Shown in pieces: positions 50,375 through 63,714 of a DNA stretch of 64,000 bases. This DNA comes from Anoplolepis gracilipes (taxonomy: Eukaryota; Arthropoda; Insecta; Hymenoptera; Formicidae), in assembly GCF_047496725.1 (NCBI RefSeq), contig NC_132974.1, positions 2,611,501-2,675,500 of the forward strand, written 5' to 3'. The position numbers and the translations under genes were made by a program. The notes under the pieces are model-generated. The model made no database searches and was not told the origin of the DNA. It saw only the letters and a list, made by a program, of their open reading frames with translations. Position 1 is the stretch's first letter. The number at the start of each line of letters is the position of its first letter.

Positions 50375-51803
50375 ATTCGTAAATGATTAAAATAATGGTA
50401 GATAAATATGGTAATAGGTAAATAATATAATATATAATTTATATTTGTTATATTATTTGTTATATTATATAATTATATAGTCAATATTGAAAGAACTCAA
50501 TTTTGTGTTAGAGTTCATCACTGTTTTTCTTTTTGTAATCATGAAGTACTTATACTCTCTTTAAGGATAGCTAATTGCTTTTTAGAATAGTTAAAATGGT
50601 CAACTTATTATTAAAACAAAGAGTGTAGATTTATAATGTTAAATTTAAATTAATAAAATATCTTTACTACTTTATATTTAATTTGTATGTCAAAGTCAAT
50701 AAAATTATTTTGACACACAATGACATTATTTTATTGATTTTTGATTGATCAATTGAGTTTTGATTAATTTGATTTGTGATTGATTTTTTGATTTTATTAA
50801 TTTTAACATACAAATTATAAATATAAAGTGGTTAAAACATAATTAAATATAAAGTAGTAAAGAATTTGTTTCTTTTCTCGCGGTTTCGCTTTACGTACAG
50901 TTTAATGACAATGATTGTTATTTTCGCATCGTGGATATCTACTAACTAGAAAAAAATATAATTAAACTCTAAATGTAAATAATATTTCTTTTTAGAGATA
51001 TTATTATTTTCATTAAAGATATTTATAATTTCTCGTATATCTCTTGTCAACGGTACTTAGCCTTTTAATTTTTGCAGACCTTTGCTGAATAATGTTAATT
51101 TACTGTTAAATATCAAAATTCATAAATTTAAAAATTTTATATTATAAAAATTTTAATATTACATATATTTTACAAATTTTTCAACATATCCAATAATTTT
51201 CTCTAATAAAAATCATAGGTTAAGAACCGCTGATTTGTACTATACATACAAGTGCATCAATGAAATATTTCTAGATATTTAATATTTTATAACGAGGTAG
51301 TTAAATAATTAATTTCAAATATATTACATAATATAGAATAAGAAATGAGTCTTATCTAAAAATAATGCTTATTTATATACTTAAGTTCGATCCTCTTTAA
51401 GAAAAAGTTACTTGTTATTATTTAATAGTCATCATTTAACAGATGGTTAAAATTAATTTTAGAATAATATATTTTCCGTAATAGTTTCAGCCTTTATAAT
51501 TACATCATCAATATCATATTTGCAATATTCAATATCTTATTATTTTAATGAAAAGATTTAGGCAGGAATTAATAGTTCTCATTAAGATCATCTTAAATAA
51601 AGTCTTAAAATTTCATTCGGCCATTTCATTAGCTAAACAGACTCTTAAAACGGCCTAAGATTAGACTTAAGATAATCTTAAATATAAAAATATCGGATAA
51701 ATATCAGCTTTAATTTTCTATTTCTTTATCAGTCCCTATATCAGCTCTAATAGCTTTTTATCATTCGTCTCTTCTCGTATTTGAAAAAACTTATTCAATT
51801 ATA

Positions 51804-51837
<34 letters not shown>

Positions 51838-51908
51838 GTAATTCTAGTTAAAAAAATATTTAGAGCTGAAGGGAGTTTTTCGTTGTTAATATTAATGTTA
51901 GCTTCTTA
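50375..51908. other. Spacer between the converging moody and SNMP1 genes
   Basis: About 1.5 kb, AT-rich. It should contain the moody 3' UTR and the SNMP1 3' UTR. A small inverted repeat lies at 50661-50862. A TA run is at about 51799-51826. Repeated short blocks such as TTAAGATCATCTTAA and TTAAGATAATCTTAA at about 51580-51680 may be a decayed element. No gene was recognised. Confidence 0.35.
50661..50862. repeat. ~200 bp inverted-repeat element
   Basis: The left arm CTTTACTACTTTATATTTAA (about 50662) is matched by TTAAATATAAAGTAGTAAAG at the right (about 50843-50862). A second inverted block (TTTGTATGTCAAA versus TTTTAACATACAAA) lies inside. Probably a small MITE in the moody 3' flank. Confidence 0.55.
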
Positions 51909-54900
51909 TTAATAGCGTTCATTTTTGTCAAGATTGGCCGGCACTGATGCCTGTATCGTACTGATATTCATAGAGGGTGGCCAGCTCTTCTCCGTATTGT
52001 TATTGTTGTTGTTTGGTGTAACCTTTGTGATATCTAACTTGCCACTATTTTCGCGATTCTTATAATACAATCCACCGGCTGCACCACACATGCCTAGCCC
52101 GCCAAGTACCAGCAACCATTTAAAAAAACTGCAAATGGAAATTTCAAGTTAATGTTTAATTACATTGACAAATTTGAAAAACATTTAAGAAACGTTAAAA
52201 ATAAGTACCATATATATATACATATTTGCAACAATTATGTTGCTGATAAAATTAAATAGATTATACGCTACACATAAGTAGAGGAGCATTAGTTATCCAC
52301 TAAATATAATTATTTGAAACATTGCCGTAAACTCACCCGACAATTGATAAAATCTTGAAAACCATCTTGATTTTATCAACGAATTCATCGGCAAGGAGTA
52401 TCCCTTCTTCCACCCAAAATAGCGGCATCAGTGCTTCCGGGAAATTCTTCATCAATTTAAACTTTGGAATCGGTTGTATAAACATATTGAACTGCAATCG
52501 CTTATGCGCACTTAACGGTGTAGCTGTCATTGGTTCGAAATCCATGTCCATTTCATGATCAGCCTGTCAATGAAAACGATTTGATACAAAAATAAAGAAC
52601 GGTTATACATTTCTCATTATATTTATCTATTTACGTAATGTTTTTTTTACAGTATATTTGCATCTCTTTCTTATATTTATTTATGATTGATATCTACATA
52701 TTATTAATTTTTGCCGATTGTACCTGATTTGGATGCAAGCCGTCTACCATGTCCAACCAATTTTTCTCGCAGTCGTAAAAGTGCGGAGGCGATCCAATAA
52801 TAGGTGCACCGACACATTTCGTCATGTCATAGAGATTTCTCGTCAGACAAGTGTCCGGTGTCGGGCAAAAACACTTTTCCAAAGGATTCTTGCTCATATC
52901 TCCCAGATCCGCCGTGTAATGAAGAGTTTTGACACCTACAATTTTGAAAATGTTATTAAGCCTCAAACGAAAAAAGTAGAATGACGATAAAGAACTTATA
53001 TTTGTTATTATTTTTATAAATATTTTTTCCGCCTTTCACAAAAATATAATAATAATAATAATAACATTATAAATATTATTAAAAAAAAAAACAAATTAAT
53101 TTTTATTATGATGTTATATTTATTATCTTATTATTATAATTTTATATCTTAAAAATTATAAACTAATTTCTTTAGTAACAGGGATTTTCAATTTGCAATG
53201 AACATAATTTTTGTATTTGTTCTCCTGGATAATTCTTCTTTCTTTTTGCTTGATTGTTTCAAATGATTCACGTACCTTTGATTTTATTATGATAACGATA
53301 ATGTGCGCTTATACTTCGACAGATCTCGTATCCAAACGAGACAATGTCATCATCCGGCCCGAACAGAGGTGCGAAGATCGTAGAATCAGTACCGTTGTAA
53401 GCGTTGCAATGATCCTCTGGCCAAATATCCAAAGCAGGCTTACCATCCCATTCCAAGACGCGACCGACGTCTTTGTAATTTTTAATACCACGCAAAACCT
53501 TCATACGTCCCGGAACAACGGATCCGTTTTTCTAATAAATTTATTTGTAATTTAATCGTCATTAATACAACAAGTAAATTTTTATAATTTTCTCGTATTT
53601 TCAAGCATTTTTCGTAAATATAATATCCAACTAAGATAAACTTATTTCTATTCACGACCAAAGTTGCGGCAAGATAATGACAGATAATGACATTACGCTC
53701 ATGCACTCGCTTCTTTTTCAACATACTATTAGACTAAAAACTTATATTTCAACATGCTTTCGAAAAATTAGAAACACCAAAAAGGTTGCATCAGAACAAC
53801 AATAATAATATCTTACATGTCTCTAGCCACGCATATGAAATATTATAAAATATATAAAAAATATATCCAAATATTTTAAAAATAAACTAATTATTTAAAT
53901 CGATCAATAAAAAATTACATAACAAATTTTAATTCTATTAAAATAATAATTATGACAGAGAAAAATAAAAATATATCTTTACTTAAAGAAGAATCTTTGA
54001 ATATGACTAATACTTTAAATGCCATTGTATAATTTCTATATTAAATAACAAAAGATTTCTAATTTTTTTAAGATTGAAATCATCTACCCCGCCGAAAAGG
54101 GAGAACTTGTAACGATCTTCCCCATCCGGCATCAGATCCTTCGCTTCCGTCTTCAGTAGCTTGCACACCGCCGATCCAGCGAAGTCGGTCACCGTGCAGT
54201 CGACTGGCAGACCATCGAAAAGTATGTCTTTGGCTTTAGCTTTTACGAATAACGAAGCTGGCTTGTGGAAGATGCTGTCGACTGCTTTGCCTGCATTATT
54301 CATGAATGATGTTCTTTATGTCGTTCATAAACTAATGTTCTTAACGAATTAAATTAATTGATCGAATTAGATTAAGTCGAACAACTGTGTAACAATTTCT
54401 TTTCTAGCACTTTATCGGAATTAAATCCTTCTCTATTTTAATCAAACTTAACCCGCCGGAGGTCGCGTGGGGCTAATAAACGCCCTTTTGATTTTAACCC
54501 GTCGGAGGTCGCGTAAATGGTAAATAAACGCCCTTACAGTTTTATTAAATAAATTAAACAAAAAAATAAATAAAATTGAATTTTTTTGACAATATAGTAT
54601 TTTTATGATGTCGCAGATCACATGGGGTCAATCATGCTCCCTAAACTAAATAAAAAATAAATACAAAAATAAAAATATAATCATAAAAATAGATAAAACA
54701 AAAAAATTAATAAAATTAAATTTTTTTGACAATATAAGTCCCTACTTTTAGGGGTCATGATTGACCCCATGTGATTTACGACGTCATCAAAAAAAGCGCG
54801 ACCTCCGGCGGGTTAATGATCATATGAAAAAGTATGTTATATGTAATGCGATTATGACGGCGATCAAGATGATAGAAATCTTATCAGTGCATATACTCTT

Positions 54901-57052
54901 GTCGAAAAGTACATGTGTACAATATGTTTCTTCGACAAGAGTATGCACTTATATTATATACAGAAATGTTCTCATGTTCTACTTTGAACCTTTCGACGTG
55001 CATTGTTATAGTCCGAGTCGACCGACCTATGCGATACGCGCCCGATATGTGACTACAATCAATACACGACATTGAAAGGAAATAATGACATCGTATATAC
55101 GTACCAACAACCGGCATCGCGGAGGGCTTCTCCTTCAGGGTCATCATCGCCATGCCTAGAATCATGAGATGCGGAAACACCATATCCTCGTCACCCGTCA
55201 ATCCATTACTCTTCTTGGGATTGAAGAACCACGAGTTCTTCATGCTGTATTCGACGGTATCATCTTCCTCCACATCAACGAAGTCCAGCTTCATCTTATA
55301 CTCGCTAAAATGAGCATCCGATTTTTGGACATTTTGAAGAATAGACGAAGATTTCAAAAAAGGTTTGATTATTGGATCAGATTAAAATTTGAACCAATTA
55401 CAATGCGATAAATATATAAAAATAAAAATCGAAAGAAAAGAGCGTACAGAAATTATTCGATAATTTTTAAAAAGGAAAAATTAAATGACGAAAGATTAAT
55501 TTACGACTTGCGCATTTATACATATTAATGATTGACTATAAATTTTTATAATATATTTTATAATATTACGATCGACTCACTCGTAAAAGAATGGTCCAAC
55601 TTCTTTTACTATTGGCTTTTGACCTTGTGCAATCTCATCAGGATTGGTCACGTTGAACAAATAGACCTTAAAGTCTAGTGGTAGCGGGAAGTTCGACCAC
55701 ATTTCGCGTATCTCGGTGCCTGGTTTCAGTCCAATGGCCTAAAATTAAATTGGTTTTATAATAAAGAAATAGATATAAAATAGAATAACTGTTCACAATA
55801 GTTCTAATTTCTATAGTTTCAATAATTAATAATTTTCGTAATCATGTAAAAAAAATATATATATATAATTTCTATTTTTCTTTTAATATATATGTATTTA
55901 ATGTATAAATTTAAGACAATTTTTAAAAATAAAGCTAATCAATTAATTGTCCGTTTTCGGTAATTGATGTATGAGTTTAGTGACATTAAATTTCAAATTT
56001 TACAAGAAAAGACCTATAAAAATTACATTAATTATAATCTTAACGTAACAGACACAAACAATTTATGTTTGTTAAATCTATATTGTAAAAATCAAATAAA
56101 TGTATATTTGTTAGCTATGATGATTGTGCAACTATCTCTGAAAATATTTTCTTGCAAATATACACAGCAAAAGGAGTTGCTATAATTTCATCATTTTTAA
56201 ATCAAAGAATAGAATTATATAATGACATACTGGAACAATATGCGAGAATTATAGCGGTTGGCAGCAGAGTTCAAGGATTTCGGGCTATACACTTTCGTGA
56301 AATGACTTGGCCATTTAGCAATATTCAGTATATTCATAAAAACTGCTTGAATCAGGCACGTATAAAGAATTTTTCTAACAATAAGCAAACCAAGTATTTG
56401 AATATGACAAAAAACTCAATAGGTAGGTTAAAATTTGTTAAAATTAAACATAATATAGACATCACGTTTAAGTATGCATTTTAAAACTAGAGAATATAAA
56501 ATTATTAAGAAATATGTCGACATTACAAAAAAATGATCAAAGAAGATATACATAACATATGATAAGATGTGTAAACGGATAAACAATGTTTGGTAATATG
56601 TAATTTATAAAAATTTATTTTTATAGAAAAACATTCCAGCCTATAAAAGCATCTTTTGATACTTTCCTGAGTTAATTACACGAGTTACATGAGAATAAGA
56701 TTATTAAATGAATAAAGAGTTGATATTCTTTAATTATAATAAAAATGCTTAAAAAAAGTGTTGTAAATTGTTTCATTATTGTAACGATATACACTATTTG
56801 ACGGTTCGTGATAATGAAACCGAAATAACATAAATTGTTATACAAGTATTATTATTACGCTTATTAGGTTGATTTATACAATGAGTGATACTAATGTGAA
56901 ATTAATTATGGTACATGTAATATGATAAATTTTTGTAATTTGTTTACCTTCTTGATTTGTGACCTAATTAGTGCAGGAAATCCACACCATAGAATAATGC
57001 CGAAGACAAACATAACTCCACCGCCGATTGCGAGTTTCTTTATAGACACCAT
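51909..57052 (-). CDS. Snmp1: Sensory neuron membrane protein 1 (CD36 family)
   Basis: Eight exons: 56948-57052, 55581-55738, 55105-55304, 54088-54290, 53276-53531, 52724-52935, 52337-52563 and 51909-52128, for 526 residues. SNMP1 is a two-pass CD36-family protein in the membrane of olfactory neurons that assists delivery of lipid pheromones to receptors. TM1 lies at about 8-29. Ectodomain signatures are LKPGTEIREMWSNFPLPLDF, FNVTNPDEI, KEVGPFFY, LTGDED, DIWPEDHCN, GTDSTIFAP and CRSIS, then a Cys-rich block with CFCP, and DMDFEPMTATPL. PLFWVEEGI precedes TM2 (about 456-474). The C-terminal tail ends NERY, like the RERY end I recall for Drosophila SNMP1. Length fits the family (about 520-550). 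A piggyBac-like MITE lies in intron 3. Confidence 0.9.
54448..54816. mobile_element. piggyBac-like MITE (TTAA target, CCC termini)
   Basis: The left end is TTAACCCGCCGGAGGTCGCG and the right end is its perfect reverse complement, so TTAA stands at both borders followed by CCC, as in piggyBac elements. A second inverted pair inside reads GATCACATGGGGTCAATCAT versus ATGATTGACCCCATGTGAT. A near-identical second copy of the left terminus (TTAACCCGTCGGAGGTCGCG) begins near 54497. No transposase. The element lies in intron 3 of SNMP1. Confidence 0.75.
54886..54949. other. 64 nt stem-loop in SNMP1 intron 3
   Basis: AGTGCATATACTCTTGTCGAA pairs with TTCGACAAGAGTATGCACT across a loop of about 24 nt, leaving a 2-nt bulge. 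The size resembles a microRNA hairpin, but a small MITE is equally possible. It could be transcribed from either strand. Confidence 0.4.
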
Positions 57053-60000
57053 TTTCGATTGAATCTAGATAGATATTTTAAAGCAGTAAGATACTTAAAT
57101 CCAATAATCGTGATATACTCAAAATTAAAGCTACACATTAAATTTCCGTTTGTTTTAATAATAACATATTATTGTATATCTGTATATCGGAAATTAATCA
57201 GAAACTAATCGCGTGATCTATCGCGCAATTTGATTTAAAATGTCATAACGATGTTTTACAAAATATCAGTTTAAATTAGCTGTTACAAATGTGATTGCAA
57301 CTTGAAGACCAATCGCGTTCATAATTTAATTTTTTATGAATTTTATCATTACGGATTCATGAGAATCGACAGTTGCTGCTGACATAAATCAACATTAATT
57401 GCGATCAAAACCTTATTGAATCCTTCAAGAATATGGAGCACATTGCCCACAACTTTGTTGACAAACGGGAACACATACAACAAATGAAAACGATTCATAA
57501 CATCGTGTATCGTTCGAAGGGTGCTAACGGTAACATCATACGCGTGTTTCTTGGAAACCATGAATTTCTGAGTTGTATGCTCTTGTCGATTTCACATAAA
57601 TTTAAATCTAAAAGTAGCACTTTTTCCTCACTGCACTGATAAAAAAAAATTCAAGATTGTTCGTCTCGTATAATTTTTACATCTGATCTTTTCACGAAAA
57701 ATGTCTATATAAAATTAAATTATTATATTTAATACAATATGTATTATAGTACGTAAATAAATTACCGTTAATTATATTTAATAATAACATATTATTAAAT
57801 ATATATATATATATATATATAACAATTAGAATACGTAATTTATAAAAAAATGTTATTAAATTTAGTTAAAAAATGAAATAAGATATTATAGAAAAAAAGG
57901 ATAAGATAATGCAAGACGAAAGAGATTTTTACGAGAGTTAAAAAACTTTACTTACTGATATATCAGAAAATATCAAATAAAGATCCGTAAAATTGGCACT
58001 AACAGAAATAGTAAAAAATTATTTTAATAAATAAGTAATTTTACTGAAGAAATATTAAAAAATAATTTTTTACAGTTTTTGAATCTTTAAATATTTTAAT
58101 ATAATTATAATATAATTATAATAAAAATCCAGAGATTCGCTCTACGCGATCTGAATCATCTCCATCTCTTCCGTTGAGTCTACTTTTATGTTTGTAGTTC
58201 AAACTAGTGAATTGAGCACATAATTTTCATCCCTCAATTTGATATTGGTATTCAGCATGTACATTTAATATTATTATCAGTATGTAACTTTAGAGTATAA
58301 TTATTTGATTTCTTGTATAATCTCTTTCGTCGATTTTTCACAAAAAAAAAAAGAAAAATCTTTTCGCTTAATTTATTTCTTTCTTGTTTGATCGATAAAA
58401 GAAAATAGTCAATATATATGCAACAATTAAAATTCCGATTGTTCAAATCCTTAGCCACTCCTTTCGTCACGAACCCACATTACTTTCGTTCGTTTATCTA
58501 CGTTTAAAATTTCGTGGTAAATATCTCAGACTATCGTTAGAACCGCGTAAGGAAACGAGTTTGCGAATCGCGATGCGAGAAAGCCTCGACCTTCCCCGTT
58601 GACCGTCTTCACACCTGTGCGGCCTCCTGGCCGATTTCTTCAAGCCACCTTCGTCGTCGACGTCACCGTTGATCGTGCGCGGCTTGTCGCGAACGAACTG
58701 CCCGGGCGATAATGACAGCGACGTCTTACACCAGGCCGGCGTCGGCGTACTTCTACCTGTTCAGCCCCATTGCAAACTCCTTGGCTTCCCTTACTTAAAC
58801 GTGTGGCACCTCAAGCGGGACAAGCAACTTTAGAGTAGACTTTATTCTACTCGAGCGCGATGCAATTAAAGGCGTGGGGAGATTCGCTGTCTTGGATCAT
58901 TCACGCTAGAAATCCTCCCATTGAAAGTCACAAAATGACACTCCAACTGAACTATCCGATTCAAACAACTAGGTATATGATGACTGTCAATCTTTTTTCT
59001 CCAGGAAGTATATTATTTAGAAAAGAAAGATGGTTTTAATGTAATAGCTGTTCACACTGTGTATCTCTTTCTAAAATCTTTTATACAGAAAGATGTTAGA
59101 ATCTAAGATTTCTCGCAGAGCAGTATACTGAAATAATTAAAATTCAAATTAATAAGAAAAATTAATTAGAAAAGTCAGATTAATTAGATCAAAAATCAAA
59201 TTAAATTAATTAAAAATATTAATCAGACAGTATTAATTAGAACGGCAAATCCATTATTTCGTAACTTTGATTGGAAGATTTTTAAATTGCGTAAACTTCA
59301 CTCTCGAGCAATTCTTACGGCAGATTATCTAAAACAGACTTGTGATTATGTCAAAATCATAAGTAAATGCGATAAATTTCCTGTTTTTATTCAGTTTTGT
59401 TAAATATAATTATAATTGTTAAATATAATTGCGATTATTAAAATTTCCTGTTTTTACTCAGTTTTGTTAAATATATAGCTCTTTGAGTGAATACATCATA
59501 TTACTTAAAAATGCATTACATATTACTTAAAAATGTATTAATGAAAAATATAATTTGTAATAATATGGCGTTTTAATAATAGCTATGTTATATAAGTGCG
59601 CTCTATGTGATATATAGATGATCTGATAGAACTTAATGGCTCAAGAATATGATGTTACGTGTAATATTAATGTTAATTACTTTTTGATCGATTAAGACAT
59701 TATAATCTTTATGAAGTTCATATAGACATACTAGTAATTGATATTGAATTACTAACACAATTACTATTTAATTATTGGATATAATTATAGCAATTTACTT
59801 GTTAATGTATATGTTATAAACCTTGATAATTTAATACTATTGATATAGAAGTAATTAATTACTTTAGAAATAATCAACAATTAAGATTAAATATAAAATA
59901 TAACATTATTTTAATTATCTATGTAATATGATATATTATTCAGTAACAGTATTTTTCTAAGAAAGAAAAGAAATAATATTTAGAGAAATAATTATTGTAT

Positions 60001-60293
60001 TTATATATAAGTATATAACATATACATATATACAATAATAATATTTTTAAATTACAATTTATGAGCATATTGTTTCAAGAGAATTACTTAGCGTTAAATT
60101 ATTTATCTCTAATTAGAATTATGCGTGTGCTATTAAAATATAAGCATGTTATCAAAATATTAATGAAATAAAAAATTTCCAAATTAATATTTTTACAACA
60201 TAAATCACGATCGATGTCGTGCGATTAACGTCAATTCTTAACTCTTAAAGAGATGTACTTTTACAATAGATGACAAATAATTATTACTCCCTG
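57053..60293. other. Intergenic region between tandem SNMP genes
   Basis: 3.2 kb without a supported gene. The GC-richer block at about 58480-58880 is the best promoter or 5' UTR candidate for SNMP1. The rest is AT-rich with short TA runs (about 57800-57822). Reading frames near 57350-57640 show no family similarity and are probably chance. Confidence 0.4.
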
Positions 60294-63200
60294 TTAATCA
60301 ATGCTAGGTGGTAGTTGAGCTTGTATGGTGCTGATTGTTGGTTTCTGTGATGCGCTGCTCTGTTCCTTTTCTTTCGGCAAGAGATCTGGTTGTGAAACAC
60401 TCGCCGCTTTTTTTTCTTTATAGTGTTTCACTCCAGCGGCGATCATCATGCCTATTCCACTCAGCATCATGAGCCACATCAATATCCTAAGATAGAAGAT
60501 CAACATGATGATTGTAACAATTTTAAAAGTGAAAACCTTGTAAAGAAATTTTTTTTGCAAAACTGTATATCATTATATATAGATTCTAGACAAGATCAAT
60601 TTTTCAAATTTTGTTTCTGACAATGAAACGTGCTATTTATTTAAAAATTGCTTATTATTTTTGAAATATTATTTATATAATTTGATTTAATATTTAATAA
60701 TTATTATATAATTTTTCATATTATTTAAAAATCAGAATGATAATATAAAGTCAGATAATCTCAATAATTTTTTAATGCAGGTTTCAAAACGCTACGTTAC
60801 ACAGCAGATTTGAAGAGTCTTGATACAATGACAGAATATACAGTGTATCAAGCATTTTAGATTTTATATGTTAAAAAGATAAAAATGAGAAATTTTGCAA
60901 AATAGTAACAAATCGACAATTTTACTCACTTTGCGATTAAAATTTGTTTGAATGCTTTTTTCAACGGTTTTATCAGAACATTCCCGAGTTCAAGTCCATC
61001 CTCTATGTAAAATAGCGGAAAGAGCACTTCCGGAAAAGATTTCATTAATTTAAGTTTGGGGATGGGTCCGACTAACACATTGAATTGAATCTTCTTGTAC
61101 GCTTTTATCGGAGTGCCTGTCATTATCTCAAAGTCGAAAGTCATCTGATGCTTCTTCTGCACAAGTAGCATATAATCTCGTTATAATTCTCGTAAATATA
61201 ACTTTTCGATAATTTACACCAATTTCCGCGAATTAAGATTTATTCTCTTAGCCTCTTATTTAATAGATTCTTCTTATCATTATTTTCGTAAAATAATTTT
61301 ATTATAATCCAAAAAGTGATATATTTTGTGCGTTTGTATTACTTTAATACACAGTCTCTTAAGCGACTAATTTAATGAACTTACAGGATCAGGATTTAAC
61401 CCTTCGATCATCTCTAAGTATCGTGGATCCGAGTCATAAAAATGAGGTAGGCTTATTCTTATAGGCACGCTCTTGCAGGGGCCTGCATTATATATATTTT
61501 TCGGCATGCATCCTTCAGATTCGAGACAGAGACACTTGACATCCTCATCTGTAGCTGGATCCCCCAAATCTCCTGTGTAATGCAGCGTTTTGAAACCTGC
61601 ATTGAAATAAATTATCGAGATTATCTGACTATATATTATTATAATGATATTTAAATAATAAAATAGCATGTCTCAGAAACAAAACATAACTTTTTGTAAA
61701 AATATTAATTTTCAATGTTCAGTGCACACACTTAAATATCTTACAGATCGAATTCGTTAAATATATGAAATTTATTCTAAAACTTTTCAGAATTACTATT
61801 AGTAGAATTTAATAAAATTATTTAAGTCTGTTAAAATTATATACTAATTATTTATAATTTAAAATTATTTGTTATTTTGTTCGGCTTATAATTAAATATT
61901 AAATTATTATTATTTAAGCGTAAATCTCTATAGCCTGCTTAGTTCTCGAGAGAATTAATTCATTTGACTAAAACTAAGCGAGCCGCCCACTTTCGTTATA
62001 AAAATACTAATTCGTACCACGATTATTTATATTTTTCTCAACTCACCTCCTACAATTTAATCTATCCAAGTGTCATGTCATAAATTTTATTAGAAGAAAA
62101 TCTACTCAGTTGTATGATTATAAAATCGATGGAACTTCCCTCTTGAATGTTAGCACTATTCGCGACCTTGATATTATATTTATCTCTGACTTATCTTTTG
62201 ATAATATGAACATATTCAATTGATTGTTAACAGTACTTAAAAAAATTGAGAAATTTATATTTTGCGCATGCAAGTATTTAAAAAATGTAACCACTTTAAA
62301 ATTATTATACTGTTCAATTGTTAGATTCCAACTGGAATGTGCCTCGGTTGTCTGGGCTCTTTACTAATTAAACTATAATTCTCGGATTGAACGGGTACAA
62401 CATCGCTTTTTCCGAAGGATTAGTTTTCATCTGGGCATGCCTATGCAACCTTCTGATAACTTATATAATCAGTTATTAAATAATCTTAATTTACAAACGC
62501 CGCAAATAGAAGAACTATGTTTGATATGATTTTTCTCTTTAAACTTATAAATAATTTCATTATTTCCCCGAAATTACTTGAAAAAATTAAATTTTACATT
62601 CCAGATCATTTAGAAGTTGTAAGGTATTTTATATCTTAACATTTTTAAACGTAATTTACGGAACATTGTAAGTTAATCAATTAGCTATCTCTTTTTTATA
62701 TCCTGTTGTCTTTATTTCTCATATGTACCAAAGGGAATTTGTATTCTTGTTTAATAAATAAATAAATAAATAATTTATAATTAAGCTAGATTAGAAAGCC
62801 ATTTAACAAAAGAAGTCAGTTAACAAAACAAGTAATACTTATTTATGGAAGATTATCGATACCTTGGACCATTCCTGGTTCGACATAATAAGCGGCTATA
62901 CTTCGGCAAATATCTGGAAACACTGCCCAGACTTTTCTATCTTTGGTAAGAAACGGTGGAAAAATAGTTCCATCTGTGCCACGAAAATCGTTGCATGGAT
63001 TATCAGGCCATACACTCATCTTCGTTTCATTTCCTATAGATAATACACGGCCAACGTCCATGTAATTCTTGATTCCACGGAATACTCTTATGCGATCCGG
63101 GAGATAAGTTCCATTTGCCTAAAATGCAAATAACAATTGCACAATATAATTACAAAAAATATTATATTTTTAAATATATAATATTCTAAAATAAAATATT

Positions 63201-63714
63201 AAATGTACATATATGCTAAATGTTAAAATAATTAATAAATAAATAATTTAAATTAATGAATTTCATAAATTTAATTGGAAACAATTAATAATTTTATAAA
63301 GGTTTTATTATTTAAAATAAAATTATTAAAATTAATACATTAAGAGATTATATTTTTTTATAAATAATATATTTTTACAAATAATATAATTTTTATATTT
63401 TTTTAAGACTAGAAAAGAAGTATTTTTACAGAAATGTTTTTAATCTTGCAACAATATGAAAATATAATTGCGTGAGAAAATAAATTTTAAAATAATACAA
63501 GTGCATACCTTAGCAAGAAAACCATATCTGTAACGTAACTCGCCCTCCTTAATAAATAAATGTTCCTTTTCTTGTAACGCACTACACACTGCGGATCCAG
63601 CGAAATCACTTATATTTGAACAATCGAGAAATATACCGCGAAAAAATAGATCTTTCATGTTAGTTTTAATAAATATTGATTCTGGTTTCTGGAAGATACT
63701 GTCAAGTGCTTTGC
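60294..63714 (-). CDS. SNMP-like CD36-family protein, tandem paralogue of SNMP1, 5' part missing
   Basis: Five exons are inside the window: 63509-63714, 62863-63118, 61385-61596, 60930-61156 and 60294-60486. They correspond to exons 4-8 of the neighbouring SNMP1. Three have exactly the same length as their partners (256, 212 and 227 bp), and all splice phases agree. Shared signatures are GKALDSIFQKPES, ISDFAGSAVC, VFRGIKNYMDVGRVL, GTDGTIFPPFL, DICRSIAAYY, LHYTGDLGD, PHFYDSDPRYLEMIEGLNP, FDFEIMTGTPI and PLFYIEDGLELGN. TM2 (LMWLMMLSGIGMMIAAGV) precedes a Lys/Ser-rich tail ending TIQAQLPPSID, without the ERY end. The N-terminal exons (TM1 and the KPGT segment) must lie beyond 63760. It is probably an SNMP duplicate; ligand and tissue cannot be told from sequence. 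Confidence 0.9.

Noticed and set aside
54761..55075. 104-codon plus-strand frame
   Set aside because: Spans the MITE end and the hairpin in SNMP1 intron 3; no family similarity.
57349..57639. Small frames on both strands upstream of SNMP1
   Set aside because: They overlap each other antisense, have no motif and no conserved context.
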